This document shows positions 6,476 through 13,604 of a stretch of DNA of 15,588 bases, in pieces; positions within the stretch are counted from its first letter, which is position 1; every line of letters begins with the position of its first letter. The stretch is from the NCBI GenBank assembly GCA_020049615.1, contig JAIFKN010000253.1:1-15588 (forward strand), given 5' to 3'. The notes below the pieces were generated by a model that saw only the letters and a list, made by a program, of their open reading frames with translations, searched no databases and was not told where the DNA came from. A program made the position numbers and the translations under genes. Source of the stretch: a bacterium (GTDB lineage: Bacteria; Planctomycetota; UBA11346).

Positions 6476-6558
6476 GCCGAGGTGGCGAAACGGCATACGC
6501 AGCGGTTTTAAAAACCGCCTCCCGCAAGGGATTACGGGTTCGAGTCCCGTCCTCGGCA
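6476..6558 (+). tRNA. tRNA-Leu, anticodon TAA
   Basis: An 83-nt class II tRNA. The acceptor stem GCCGAGG pairs with CCTCGGC, followed by discriminator A at 6558. The anticodon stem GCGGT/ACCGC encloses TTTTAAAA-type loop bases TTTAAAA, so the anticodon is TAA, reading UUA/UUG. A long variable arm (CTCCCGCAAGGGA region) and a T arm with GGTTCGAGTCC complete it. CCA is not encoded here, unlike the tRNA-Ala of this window. The 5' end is only 5 nt after the stop codon of the preceding gene, so it has no intergenic promoter. Confidence 0.96.
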
Positions 6559-6820
6559 TGTTTGCCTCTAGGGGGTCTCGACCCCCTAGGACCCCCGACC
6601 AAGGGCGCCCCCTTGGATCCCCTGCGGGGACTGCTGGCCGCGTCCCCGGACCCCCCGCTCGCGCTTCATGCGCTCGCGTATCGCGAGGACGACGGTTACA
6701 GAGACTCGCTGGGCTGACGCCTGCGCTCGTCATGGGCGCACACACTCCGGACAGGACTGTACAGACCCGTCCTGCGGGCTTTGGAACGCCGTGCGCTTTG
6801 CCTCACCCGCGAGGTCTACC
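6559..6820. other. Gene-free stretch with a cluster of GC-rich hairpins
   Basis: I see no plausible gene in these 262 bp between tRNA-Leu and fliF. Inverted repeats follow each other: CTAGGGGGT/ACCCCCTAG (6568-6589, 9-bp stem, CTCG loop), CCAAGGG/CCCTTGG (6599-6616, CGCC loop), TCCCC/GGGGA (6618-6630), CTCGCG/CGCGAG (6673-6687) and the weaker CCCG/CGGG (6766-6778). CTGTACAG at 6757-6764 is a perfect 8-bp palindrome nested inside CAGGAC/GTCCTG. None of the stems is followed by a T-run, so classical intrinsic termination is not clear. The stretch must contain the leader, and probably the promoter, of the flagellar operon; GAGGT at 6811-6815 is the fliF ribosome binding site. Confidence 0.6.
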
Positions 6821-8500
6821 ATGTCCAAATTCTGGCAGCAGTTGATGCAGATCTGGAGCCGCCTGGAGGTGGCGCAGAAGGCGACCATCGTGCTGGCATC
6901 GCTCGGGGCGGTCGCCCTGGTCGTCGCACTGGCCTGGGGGGCGTCGCAACCGAGCTACCAACTGCTCGCACGCGACCTGTCGCGGGCGAAGACGGCCGAG
7001 ATCGTCGCCTTCCTGGAACAGCAGAACGTGCCGTTCAAGACCGCCGACAACGACAGCACCGTGCTGGTGCCCAGCAAGTACATCTACCGCATGCGCAACG
7101 AATTGGCGCAGAAGGAGATGCTCGGAGACGCCGGCACCGGCTTCGCCCTGCTCGACAAGGGCGGTTTCATGGAGTCGACCTTCCGCGAGCACCGCAACTA
7201 CGATCGCGCCGTCGCCGGCGAGTTGGAACGCAGCTTCCGCGAGATCCCGGGAGTCAGGTCGGCCCGCGTCATCATCGACCGCCCGGCACCGAGCCCGTTC
7301 GTCGGCGACGACGAGGGCAAGCCGCGGGCGTCGATCAAGCTCGACGTGATGAAGGGCAGCAGGTTGAGCGAGCGCCAAGTCGCCGGCATCATCGGACTGA
7401 CCGCCGGCGCGGTGTCCGGCCTCGACCACGACCGCATCGAACTGATGGACAACAGCGGCCTGCTGACCCCGAAGCAGGCTGATTCCTCCGCCGGCATGGC
7501 GAATACCACGCTGGAGGCGGAGATGGCCCGCGAGGCGCACCTGACCCGCAAGGCGCAGGAGCAGCTCGACGCGATCCTCGGACCCGGCCGCGGCCAGGTG
7601 AAGGTCAGCGTCAAGCTCGATTTCGCCAAACGCAGCGAATCCTCGCTCGATCCGACCAAGACGGTGGCCCTGACCGAACGGACCTCCACCAGCGACAAGA
7701 AGACCCCGGTCGGCAGCGGGGCCGGCGGCCTGGCCGGCAGCTCGGCCAACACCGGGGACGATGCCAGGCCAGCGGCCAGCACCGGCACCCAGCTGGCGAG
7801 CGAGACCACCGAGGAGGCGAACACCGCCTTCTTCGTCGGCCAGAAGAAGACCACGCTGGAAGACGAGGTCGGCCGCATCCGCGGCATGACCGTGTCGATC
7901 CTGCTGCCGTTCAAGGAGGTCGAGGTCGATGAACTCGACGCCAAGGGCAAGCCGACCGGCAAGAAGGTGAAGAGCCGCGCCGCCTATCCGGCTGACGAGC
8001 AGAAGCGCTTCGAAAGCGTGGTCCTGGGCGCGATCGGCTTCGAATCGGCGAAGGACATCGTTGCGAAGCAGCCGGATGTGCAGAACATCGGGTCGAGGTT
8101 CTCCAGCACCGTGCAGAGCATGGATCTCTATGAGGCGCCCAGCGAGGCCATCGCCCAGGCGGCGATGTCGCTGCCGATCAGCCTGCCCGGCGGGATCTCC
8201 GACTGGATCAGCTACGGGCTGGTCGGCGTCGTCGCGCTGGTCCTGCTGATCGTGGCGCGCGGCCAGCTCAAGCGCAGCCACGCCGCCTGGGCCGAGGCCG
8301 AGGCGCGTTCGCGCGAGGTCCATGAGGCCGAGCACAAGAAGAAGAAGGCAGCCGAGCCCGAGATCGATCCGGAGGACGAGATCAAGGCGGTGGTCAAGAG
8401 CCGGCGCAATGAACTCAAGGAGAACATCAAGAAGGCGGTGATCGAGGACCCCAACACCGCGTCCCAGATCGTCAAACGCTGGCTCTACGAGCAGGCCTGA
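6821..8500 (+). CDS. fliF: Flagellar MS-ring protein FliF
   Basis: Builds the MS-ring in the inner membrane, the base of the rotor and housing of the export gate. The 559-residue product has a first membrane helix at about 22-42 and a periplasmic ring-building region with YQLLARDLS near 45 and REHRNYDRAVAGELERSF near 125. A Ser/Gly/Thr-rich loop of variable length lies at about 285-345, a second membrane helix at about 462-481, and a charged cytoplasmic tail follows. The tail ends in DPNTASQIVKRWLYE (about 543-557), the pattern of the FliG-binding helix. The ATG at 6821 has GAGGT 5 nt upstream and puts the first membrane helix at the expected position; an earlier in-frame ATG at 6668 would add 51 implausible residues. 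First gene of the operon; no fliE, flgB or flgC precedes it in the window. Confidence 0.97.
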   Translation: MSKFWQQLMQIWSRLEVAQKATIVLASLGAVALVVALAWGASQPSYQLLARDLSRAKTAEIVAFLEQQNVPFKTADNDSTVLVPSKYIYRMRNELAQKEMLGDAGTGFALLDKGGFMESTFREHRNYDRAVAGELERSFREIPGVRSARVIIDRPAPSPFVGDDEGKPRASIKLDVMKGSRLSERQVAGIIGLTAGAVSGLDHDRIELMDNSGLLTPKQADSSAGMANTTLEAEMAREAHLTRKAQEQLDAILGPGRGQVKVSVKLDFAKRSESSLDPTKTVALTERTSTSDKKTPVGSGAGGLAGSSANTGDDARPAASTGTQLASETTEEANTAFFVGQKKTTLEDEVGRIRGMTVSILLPFKEVEVDELDAKGKPTGKKVKSRAAYPADEQKRFESVVLGAIGFESAKDIVAKQPDVQNIGSRFSSTVQSMDLYEAPSEAIAQAAMSLPISLPGGISDWISYGLVGVVALVLLIVARGQLKRSHAAWAEAEARSREVHEAEHKKKKAAEPEIDPEDEIKAVVKSRRNELKENIKKAVIEDPNTASQIVKRWLYEQA

Positions 8501-8510
8501 GGAATACGCC

Positions 8511-9521
8511 ATGGCTGACGAGAAACGCGAACTGACGGGTCGGAAGCGGGCGGCGGCATTCATGCTGTCGCTCGACAGCGAGACCGCGGCGGTGCTGATG
8601 ACGCGGCTCAACGAGCGCGAGGTCGCCATGCTGTCCGAGGAGATGACCCGCCTCGGCGACCTCTCCGGCGCCGAGATGGAGGATCTGCTCAAGGACTTCA
8701 ACAAGAAGGTCGGCGGCGACAAGGTCAGCGTCGAACCGATGATCCAGGACATCCTCGAACGCGCCCTGGGCAAGGAGAAGGCGCGCGAGCTGCTCGACCG
8801 CATCCGCCGCCAGTCGCGCGAGACCGAGCCCTTCCGCTCGCTGCTGCCGCTCGAACCGAGCCAGGTCGCCACCCTCCTGCGCGGCGAGCATCCCCAGGTC
8901 ATCGCCCTGGTGGTCAGCCACCTCGAACCGTCGGTGTCCGCCGTCCTGCTCAAGGACATGGCCGAGGACCTGCGTTACGAGGTGGTCAAGCGCATCGCCG
9001 CCACCGCCGAACTGCCCGCCGAGCTGGTCCGCCAGGTCGATGAGATGATGGAGGTCCGCGCCTATTCGCTCGGCCGGGCGATGACCGACGAGCAGGGCAA
9101 CAAGCGCTACAAGACGGTGGCGCAGATGCTCAACATCAGCGATCCCTCGCTGGCCAAGGGCGTGCTCGACCGCTTGAACCGCGAAAATCCGCAGCTCGCG
9201 AACGAGATCCAGGCGCTGATGTTCGTCTTCGAGGACCTCGCCAAGATCAACGACAAGGACATGCAGAAGGTGCTGTCGCAGATCGACAAGGCCGACCTGG
9301 CCCTGGCCCTGCGCGCCGCCGAGCCGGTGGTGAAGGACAAGATGATGAACAACCTCTCGGCCCGCGCCCGCGATGGCATGATCGAGGAGCTCGAGAACAT
9401 GGGCCCGCGCCCGCTGCACGAGATCGAGGAGGCGCAGAAGCGCATCCTCACCCAGGTCCGCGGCATGGAGGAGAAGGGCGAGATCAAGATCGACCGCGGC
9501 GCCCAGGAAGCGATGGTCTGA
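8511..9521 (+). CDS. fliG: Flagellar motor switch protein FliG
   Basis: Rotor protein that couples FliF to the C-ring and receives torque from the stators. At 336 residues it has the family's normal length. Residues about 10-100 form the FliF-binding N domain (KRAAAFMLSLDSETAAVLM). E126-H-P-Q129 is the conserved EHPQ motif of the middle domain that contacts FliM, in LRGEHPQVIALVVSHL. The C domain contains MFVFEDLAKINDKDMQ and LALALRAAEPVVKDKMMNNLSARARDG, the charged torque helix region. The sequence ends ...KIDRGAQEAMV. TGAGGA, overlapping the fliF stop codon, serves as Shine-Dalgarno 7 nt before the ATG; the gap to fliF is 10 nt. Confidence 0.98.
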   Translation: MADEKRELTGRKRAAAFMLSLDSETAAVLMTRLNEREVAMLSEEMTRLGDLSGAEMEDLLKDFNKKVGGDKVSVEPMIQDILERALGKEKARELLDRIRRQSRETEPFRSLLPLEPSQVATLLRGEHPQVIALVVSHLEPSVSAVLLKDMAEDLRYEVVKRIAATAELPAELVRQVDEMMEVRAYSLGRAMTDEQGNKRYKTVAQMLNISDPSLAKGVLDRLNRENPQLANEIQALMFVFEDLAKINDKDMQKVLSQIDKADLALALRAAEPVVKDKMMNNLSARARDGMIEELENMGPRPLHEIEEAQKRILTQVRGMEEKGEIKIDRGAQEAMV

Positions 9522-9527
9522 CCTCCG

Positions 9528-10244
9528 ATGGTCCTCATCCGTTCATCTGCAGTGCCAGGACAGGCGACCTCGCTGGCGGCGGCCAGCGCCGAGCGCGCCC
9601 GTCTCGCCTCGCTCGACCAGGAGGAGCGCCTGCGCACCGAGGGCCGCGACCAGGCCGAGCGCGCCGCGCAAGTGCGGATCAAGGCCGCCGAGCAGCGCGT
9701 GCGCGACGCCGAAGCCCGGGCCGAGGCCGCCATCGCCGCCGCCCGCGCCGAATATGAGGAGCGCCTTGGACGCGCCGCGGGTGCGCTGGAGCAGGCGCTG
9801 GACAATCTCGCGGTGCTCGAACGCCAGGTGGTCGAGGCGGCCGAGGGCGAGACCGTGCGCCTCGCCCTGGCCATCGCCAACCGCATCCTCGCCCGCGAAG
9901 TGGCCAGCGATCCGGCCTGGATGCGCGAGGTGCTCGCCGCCGCCCTGGCCGACGTGCCCGACCGACGCCGCGTAGTGGTCCACTGCGCCCCGGCCGACGC
10001 CGCCGTGATCCGCGAACGCCTCGCCGCCACCGCCTCGGCGGTGCCCGGCACTGAACGGCTCGAACTCGCTGAAGACGCCAGCCTGCAGCCGGGCAGCCTG
10101 GTGCTGTCCGCCGGCGGCACCCGCCTCGACGCCTCGGTCCACACCAGCTGGGAGCGTACCTCCGCCCACCTCCTCGCGGCTGCGCCGCGCCCGCCGCTGA
10201 CCATGCGCGAGGACGGCTCGCCGCCGGTGGAGGCGCAGCCGTGA
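9528..10244 (+). CDS. fliH: Flagellar assembly protein FliH (export ATPase stator)
   Basis: Peripheral-stalk partner and regulator of the FliI ATPase in flagellar protein export. The product has 238 residues. The first 110 or so are a long charged Ala/Glu/Arg helix (RDQAERAAQVRIKAAEQRV and on), as expected for the coiled-coil dimer. The C-terminal half holds VRLALAIANRILAREVASDP and, near 205-215, GGTRLDASVHTSWER, the usual end signature of FliH/YscL proteins. Identification rests on this ending, on the helix and on the position between fliG and fliI. No clear Shine-Dalgarno precedes the ATG at 9528, 6 nt after fliG, so it may be translated by coupling. Its end overlaps fliI by 4 nt (GTGA). 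Confidence 0.9.
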   Translation: MVLIRSSAVPGQATSLAAASAERARLASLDQEERLRTEGRDQAERAAQVRIKAAEQRVRDAEARAEAAIAAARAEYEERLGRAAGALEQALDNLAVLERQVVEAAEGETVRLALAIANRILAREVASDPAWMREVLAAALADVPDRRRVVVHCAPADAAVIRERLAATASAVPGTERLELAEDASLQPGSLVLSAGGTRLDASVHTSWERTSAHLLAAAPRPPLTMREDGSPPVEAQP

Positions 10245-11557
10245 CCACCCTCGCCCTCGACCGCTACCACGGGCAGCTCGACCGGGCGCAGGTGCGCCAG
10301 GCCAGCGGCGTCGTGCTGCGCGTGGTCGGCCTGGCGGTGGTCGCCAGCGGACCGGCCGTGCCGGTGGGCGACACGGTCAGCGTGCACACCCGCGCCGGGG
10401 CCCGCACCGCCGTGGTCACCGGCTTCCGCGAAGGCGAGATCATCCTGCAGCCGCTCGGGGCCGTGGACGGCATCCGTCCGGGCGACCGCGTCATCGCCGG
10501 TTGCGGTCCGCTCGAGATCCCGGTCGGACCGGGACTGATCGGCCGGGTCATCGACGCGGTCGGCAATCCAATCGACGGCAAGGGCCCGATCCCCGGTTCC
10601 GCCAGGCGCAGCATCCAGGCCGAGCCGCCGCCGGCGATGTCGCGCAGGCCGATCCGTACCGTGATGGAGACCGGCCTGCGCGTGGTCGATGGGCTGTTCA
10701 CCGTCGGACGCGGCCAGCGCATGGGCATCTTCGCCGGCTCGGGCGTGGGCAAGTCGACCCTGCTCGGCGAGATGGCCAAACACGCCCAGGCGGCGGTCAA
10801 CGTCATCGCGCTGGTCGGCGAACGCGGCCGGGAAGTCGGCGAATTCATCGAGAAGGCCCTCGGTCCAGCCGGCGTGGCGCGCAGCGTGGTGATCGTCGCC
10901 ACCGGCGACCGCCCGGCGGTCGAGCGCCTCGCCGCCGCCTACGCCGCCCACGCCATCGCCGAGCACTTCCGCGACGCCGGCCTCGACGTCATGCTGATGA
11001 TGGACTCGGTCACCCGCCTGTGCCAGGCGCAGCGCGAGATCGGGCTGGCCGCCGGTGAACCGTCGGTGACGCGCGGCTTCCCCCCTTCCGCCTTCGCCAT
11101 CCTCCCCCGCCTGCTGGAACGCTCCGGCACCTGCGGCGGCGAGGGCTCGATCACCGCGTTCTACTCGGTGCTGATCGAGGGCGACGACGAGAACGATCCG
11201 GTCGGCGATGCCGTGCGCGCCATCCTCGACGGCCACCTCTTCCTCTCGCGGCGCCTCGCCGGCCTGTCGATCTACCCGGCCGTCGACCCGACCCTGTCGG
11301 TGTCGCGCCTGCTGGTCGACCTCGCCAGCCCGGAGGAATACCGGCTGGCGATGCGCGCCCGGGAGATGTGGAGCGAATACGAGCGCGTGCGCGACCTGGT
11401 CGAGGTCGGGGCCTACCGCGCCGGCGCCGATCCCAAGGTCGACAAGGCCATCGCCGCCTATCCCAGGCTGATCGACTGGATCCGCCAGTCGATCGGCGCC
11501 GCCAGCGACCGGATGACCAGCCTCGCCCAGCTGCAGCAGATCGTGGGTGCCGCATGA
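10241..11557 (+). CDS. fliI: Flagellum-specific export ATPase FliI
   Basis: Hexameric ATPase of the flagellar type III export apparatus, related to the F1 beta subunit. The product has 438 residues. The N-terminal beta barrel precedes the conserved GLIGRVIDAVGNPIDGKGPI (about 100-119). Walker A is GSGVGKST at 166-173, and the Walker B aspartate is D255 in MLMMDSVTR. GERGREVGEFIE and AGEPSVTRGFPPSAF, typical of FliI rather than F1, are present. The C-terminal helical domain ends QLQQIVGAA. It starts with GTG at 10241 inside the end of fliH (GTGA overlap) and its TGA overlaps the fliJ ATG (ATGA), a tight translational chain fliH-fliI-fliJ. Confidence 0.98.
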   Translation: MTTLALDRYHGQLDRAQVRQASGVVLRVVGLAVVASGPAVPVGDTVSVHTRAGARTAVVTGFREGEIILQPLGAVDGIRPGDRVIAGCGPLEIPVGPGLIGRVIDAVGNPIDGKGPIPGSARRSIQAEPPPAMSRRPIRTVMETGLRVVDGLFTVGRGQRMGIFAGSGVGKSTLLGEMAKHAQAAVNVIALVGERGREVGEFIEKALGPAGVARSVVIVATGDRPAVERLAAAYAAHAIAEHFRDAGLDVMLMMDSVTRLCQAQREIGLAAGEPSVTRGFPPSAFAILPRLLERSGTCGGEGSITAFYSVLIEGDDENDPVGDAVRAILDGHLFLSRRLAGLSIYPAVDPTLSVSRLLVDLASPEEYRLAMRAREMWSEYERVRDLVEVGAYRAGADPKVDKAIAAYPRLIDWIRQSIGAASDRMTSLAQLQQIVGAA

Positions 11558-11970
11558 AGCCCCGCCTGACCGTGGTGCTGGACCTGCGCCGCGCCACCGA
11601 GGACGCTGCCAAGCGCGAGGTCGGCCGGCTCGAGCGCGAGCGCCTGCCCCTCGCCGAACGCCTGGAGGCCGACCGCACGCGCCTCGCCGACGGCTCGGCC
11701 GGCGAAGTCCCCCTGGATCTGCGCGAGCAGTTTGCCGCCTTCCGCCGCGCCATGCTCGGCGCCATCGCTGCCGACCAGACCCGCCTGGCGGCGCATGACA
11801 AGGTCATCGATGCAGCACGCGACGTCCTGGCGGCGGCGCATCGCGAGGTCAAAGCGATCGAGGCGATCCGCGCCAGGGACGCCAAGGCCGAGGGCAGGCG
11901 CCAGTTGCGACGCGAAGGCCGGGCCAACGACGAGCATGCCGCCCGGGCGCGGCTGGAGGCCGTGGTATGA
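11554..11970 (+). CDS. fliJ: FliJ-like export stalk protein
   Basis: A 138-residue, almost entirely helical protein rich in Arg, Glu and Ala (EVGRLERERLPLAERLEADR near 23-42; ARDVLAAAHREVKAIEAIRA in the second half). Two long antiparallel helices of this kind are what FliJ forms in the centre of the FliI ring, where it links the ATPase to the export gate. FliJ proteins share little sequence, so the call depends on size, coiled-coil character and location directly after fliI. The ATG overlaps the fliI stop by 4 nt, and its own TGA overlaps the next ATG in the same way. The long upstream continuation of this frame is antigenic to nothing known and is only out-of-frame fliI sequence. Confidence 0.82.
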   Translation: MKPRLTVVLDLRRATEDAAKREVGRLERERLPLAERLEADRTRLADGSAGEVPLDLREQFAAFRRAMLGAIAADQTRLAAHDKVIDAARDVLAAAHREVKAIEAIRARDAKAEGRRQLRREGRANDEHAARARLEAVV

Positions 11971-12938
11971 ACGCATTCATCCGCACCCTGGTCTACGGGC
12001 TCGCCGCCCTCTGCGTGGTGATCATCGCCGCCGGCCTCACCGCACTGATCGGCCTGAAGAACGCCGGAGTGCTGACCCCGGTCAAGATCCGCGACATCCT
12101 GCTGTCGCCGGAGGAGCGCAACTACATCTCGCAGATGAAGGCCCGCCCGCCGGAGGCTCCGGTGGTCCGCGAGACTCCCGGACTCGACCAGGAGAAGCTG
12201 CTCGCCGATCTCGCCGAGATCGCAGGTGCCCGCCATGCCAACGCCCTGGTCGAGGAGCTGCGCCGGCGCAAGGACTCCCTCGACGAGCGCGAACGCTGGA
12301 TCGAGGCGCGCGAGGCCGAGATCCGCGCCGCCCGTACCGACCTCGCCCGCCTCGCGCGCCAGCTCGACGCCAAGCGGGTCGAGGGCTCCGACGCCGAACG
12401 CGCGGCCCGCGAGGAGCGCGCGCGTTGGGCCCAGATGCAGGCCGACGAGGTGGCCCGCGCCAACCTCGCCACCGAGGTGGAGAACGCGCGCTACGCCGAA
12501 CTGGCCAAGCTCTATGAGCTGCAGAAGAACGACGCCTGGCAGACCCTGCGCAAGCTTGAGCCGCGCGAGGTCGCGCGCATCCTCGACCGCATGGAGCAGA
12601 AGAAGGCCGCCAACCTGCTCAAGCTGGCGCAGCAGGACCCCGAATACCCCATGGCGGTGGCCCTGCATCGCGAACTCATGCAGCTGAAACCGGCGGTGCC
12701 CACCGACTCGCAGCTCAAGCGGCTGGCCCAGCTCTATAGCTTCATGAAGCCGGAGCAGGTGCTACCCTACCTCGAAGGATCGGAGCCGCAGCAGGTCGCC
12801 GACCTGCTCAAGGCGATGGCCGAGAGCGGCTCGAGCGACAAGGACCGCGCCGCGCTGCTGCTCGCGCTGGCCAAGAAGGATGAACGCCGCGCCAAGCAGG
12901 TCACCGATCTGCTGCAACCCGCAACCGCCCAGCAGTAG
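11967..12938 (+). CDS. MotE/YlxF-like membrane-anchored coiled-coil protein with two MgtE_N-like segments
   Basis: The product has 323 residues: an N-terminal membrane anchor (about 5-30, LVYGLAALCVVIIAAGLTAL), a linker, a long charged coiled coil (about 95-180), and two helical segments resembling the MgtE N-terminal domain. The first, about 178-221, has the core LRKLEPREVARILDRM; the second, about 250-285, has LPYLEGSEPQQVADLLKAM. A protein with one MgtE_N-like domain after a coiled coil commonly follows fliJ in other bacteria (MotE/YlxF, reported to assist stator MotA/MotB function). The position and architecture support that kinship; the second segment and the length are unusual. Exact role is inference. 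It overlaps fliJ by 4 nt and ends 9 nt before fliL. No fliK-like hook-length gene follows. Confidence 0.72.
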   Translation: MNAFIRTLVYGLAALCVVIIAAGLTALIGLKNAGVLTPVKIRDILLSPEERNYISQMKARPPEAPVVRETPGLDQEKLLADLAEIAGARHANALVEELRRRKDSLDERERWIEAREAEIRAARTDLARLARQLDAKRVEGSDAERAAREERARWAQMQADEVARANLATEVENARYAELAKLYELQKNDAWQTLRKLEPREVARILDRMEQKKAANLLKLAQQDPEYPMAVALHRELMQLKPAVPTDSQLKRLAQLYSFMKPEQVLPYLEGSEPQQVADLLKAMAESGSSDKDRAALLLALAKKDERRAKQVTDLLQPATAQQ

Positions 12939-12947
12939 GAGCCCACC

Positions 12948-13577
12948 ATGGCTGATGACGCGAAGAAGGACGAGAAATCCGAGAAGAAGGACGCCAAGCC
13001 GGCGGAGGCCGCCAAGCCGGCCAAGGGCGGCGGCGGACTGATCCCGATCGTCGCTGCGGTCGTGGTGCTGGTCGGCATCGGCGTCGGCGGGATGATGTAC
13101 GTGCTGAAATCGCTGACGCCCGCCCCGGTCGAGAAGCCGGGCGAAGAGCACGGTCAGCCCGCTGGTGACGCCCACGGTGGTGACGCCAACGGCGGTGATG
13201 CCCACGCTGGCGACGGACATGGCGGCTCCGGCCTGCTGAAGGTCGGCAAGGAGATCGATCCGATCGGACTGAAGGGCAACATCTCGGGCTCCGGCGGCAC
13301 CCGCTACCTGACCCTCGATGTCGGCGTCTGGGTGCCGAAGGCCGACCACGCTTCGCTCAATGACCCCTCGGTCCGCCGGCTGATCCAGGCCAAGCTCGAG
13401 GAGACGGTCAAGACCTACCAGCTCGAGGACCTCGGCAGCCCGCGGATCCAGGAGCGGATGAAGAAGGATTTCACCCTGGCGGTCGAGCGCATGCTCCGAA
13501 CCACCATCGACTCGGCGCGCAAGCCCGAGGAGAAGTTCATCCTCGAGCTCACGGTCACCAACCTGGTCACCCAGTAG
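12948..13577 (+). CDS. fliL: Flagellar basal-body-associated protein FliL
   Basis: Inner-membrane protein that encircles the stator units and supports motor torque. The 209-residue product has a Lys/Ala-rich cytoplasmic start and one membrane helix at about 31-53. A low-complexity Gly/Asp/His linker (about 65-94) follows, then the periplasmic FliL domain: RYLTLDVGVWVPKA near 114-127, RRLIQAKLEETVKTYQLEDL, and a last beta strand KFILELTVTNLVTQ. TAGGAG, sharing the stop codon of the preceding gene, lies 6 nt before the ATG. The linker is made of near-repeats of GDAHGGD-type units with histidines at 68, 76, 86 and 91. Directly followed by fliM after 27 nt, the usual fliL-fliM-fliN order. Confidence 0.93.
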   Translation: MADDAKKDEKSEKKDAKPAEAAKPAKGGGGLIPIVAAVVVLVGIGVGGMMYVLKSLTPAPVEKPGEEHGQPAGDAHGGDANGGDAHAGDGHGGSGLLKVGKEIDPIGLKGNISGSGGTRYLTLDVGVWVPKADHASLNDPSVRRLIQAKLEETVKTYQLEDLGSPRIQERMKKDFTLAVERMLRTTIDSARKPEEKFILELTVTNLVTQ

Positions 13578-13604
13578 GCACGGAAAGCGCGTAGGACCAG
13601 AGCC

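Noticed and set aside
6476..6820. Integration site or genomic island boundary at tRNA-Leu
   Set aside because: No integrase, no duplicated tRNA 3' end in the window and no change in base composition across the tRNA; flanking genes are core functions.
6803..8959. Minus-strand open frame of 718 codons opposite fliF and fliG
   Set aside because: The opposite strand encodes well-recognised FliF and FliG; the antisense product has a biased composition and no domain.
9107..11236. Minus-strand open frame of 709 codons opposite fliG, fliH and fliI
   Set aside because: Antisense to three conserved flagellar genes, with Ala/Arg/Ser-rich low-complexity translation and no ribosome binding site.
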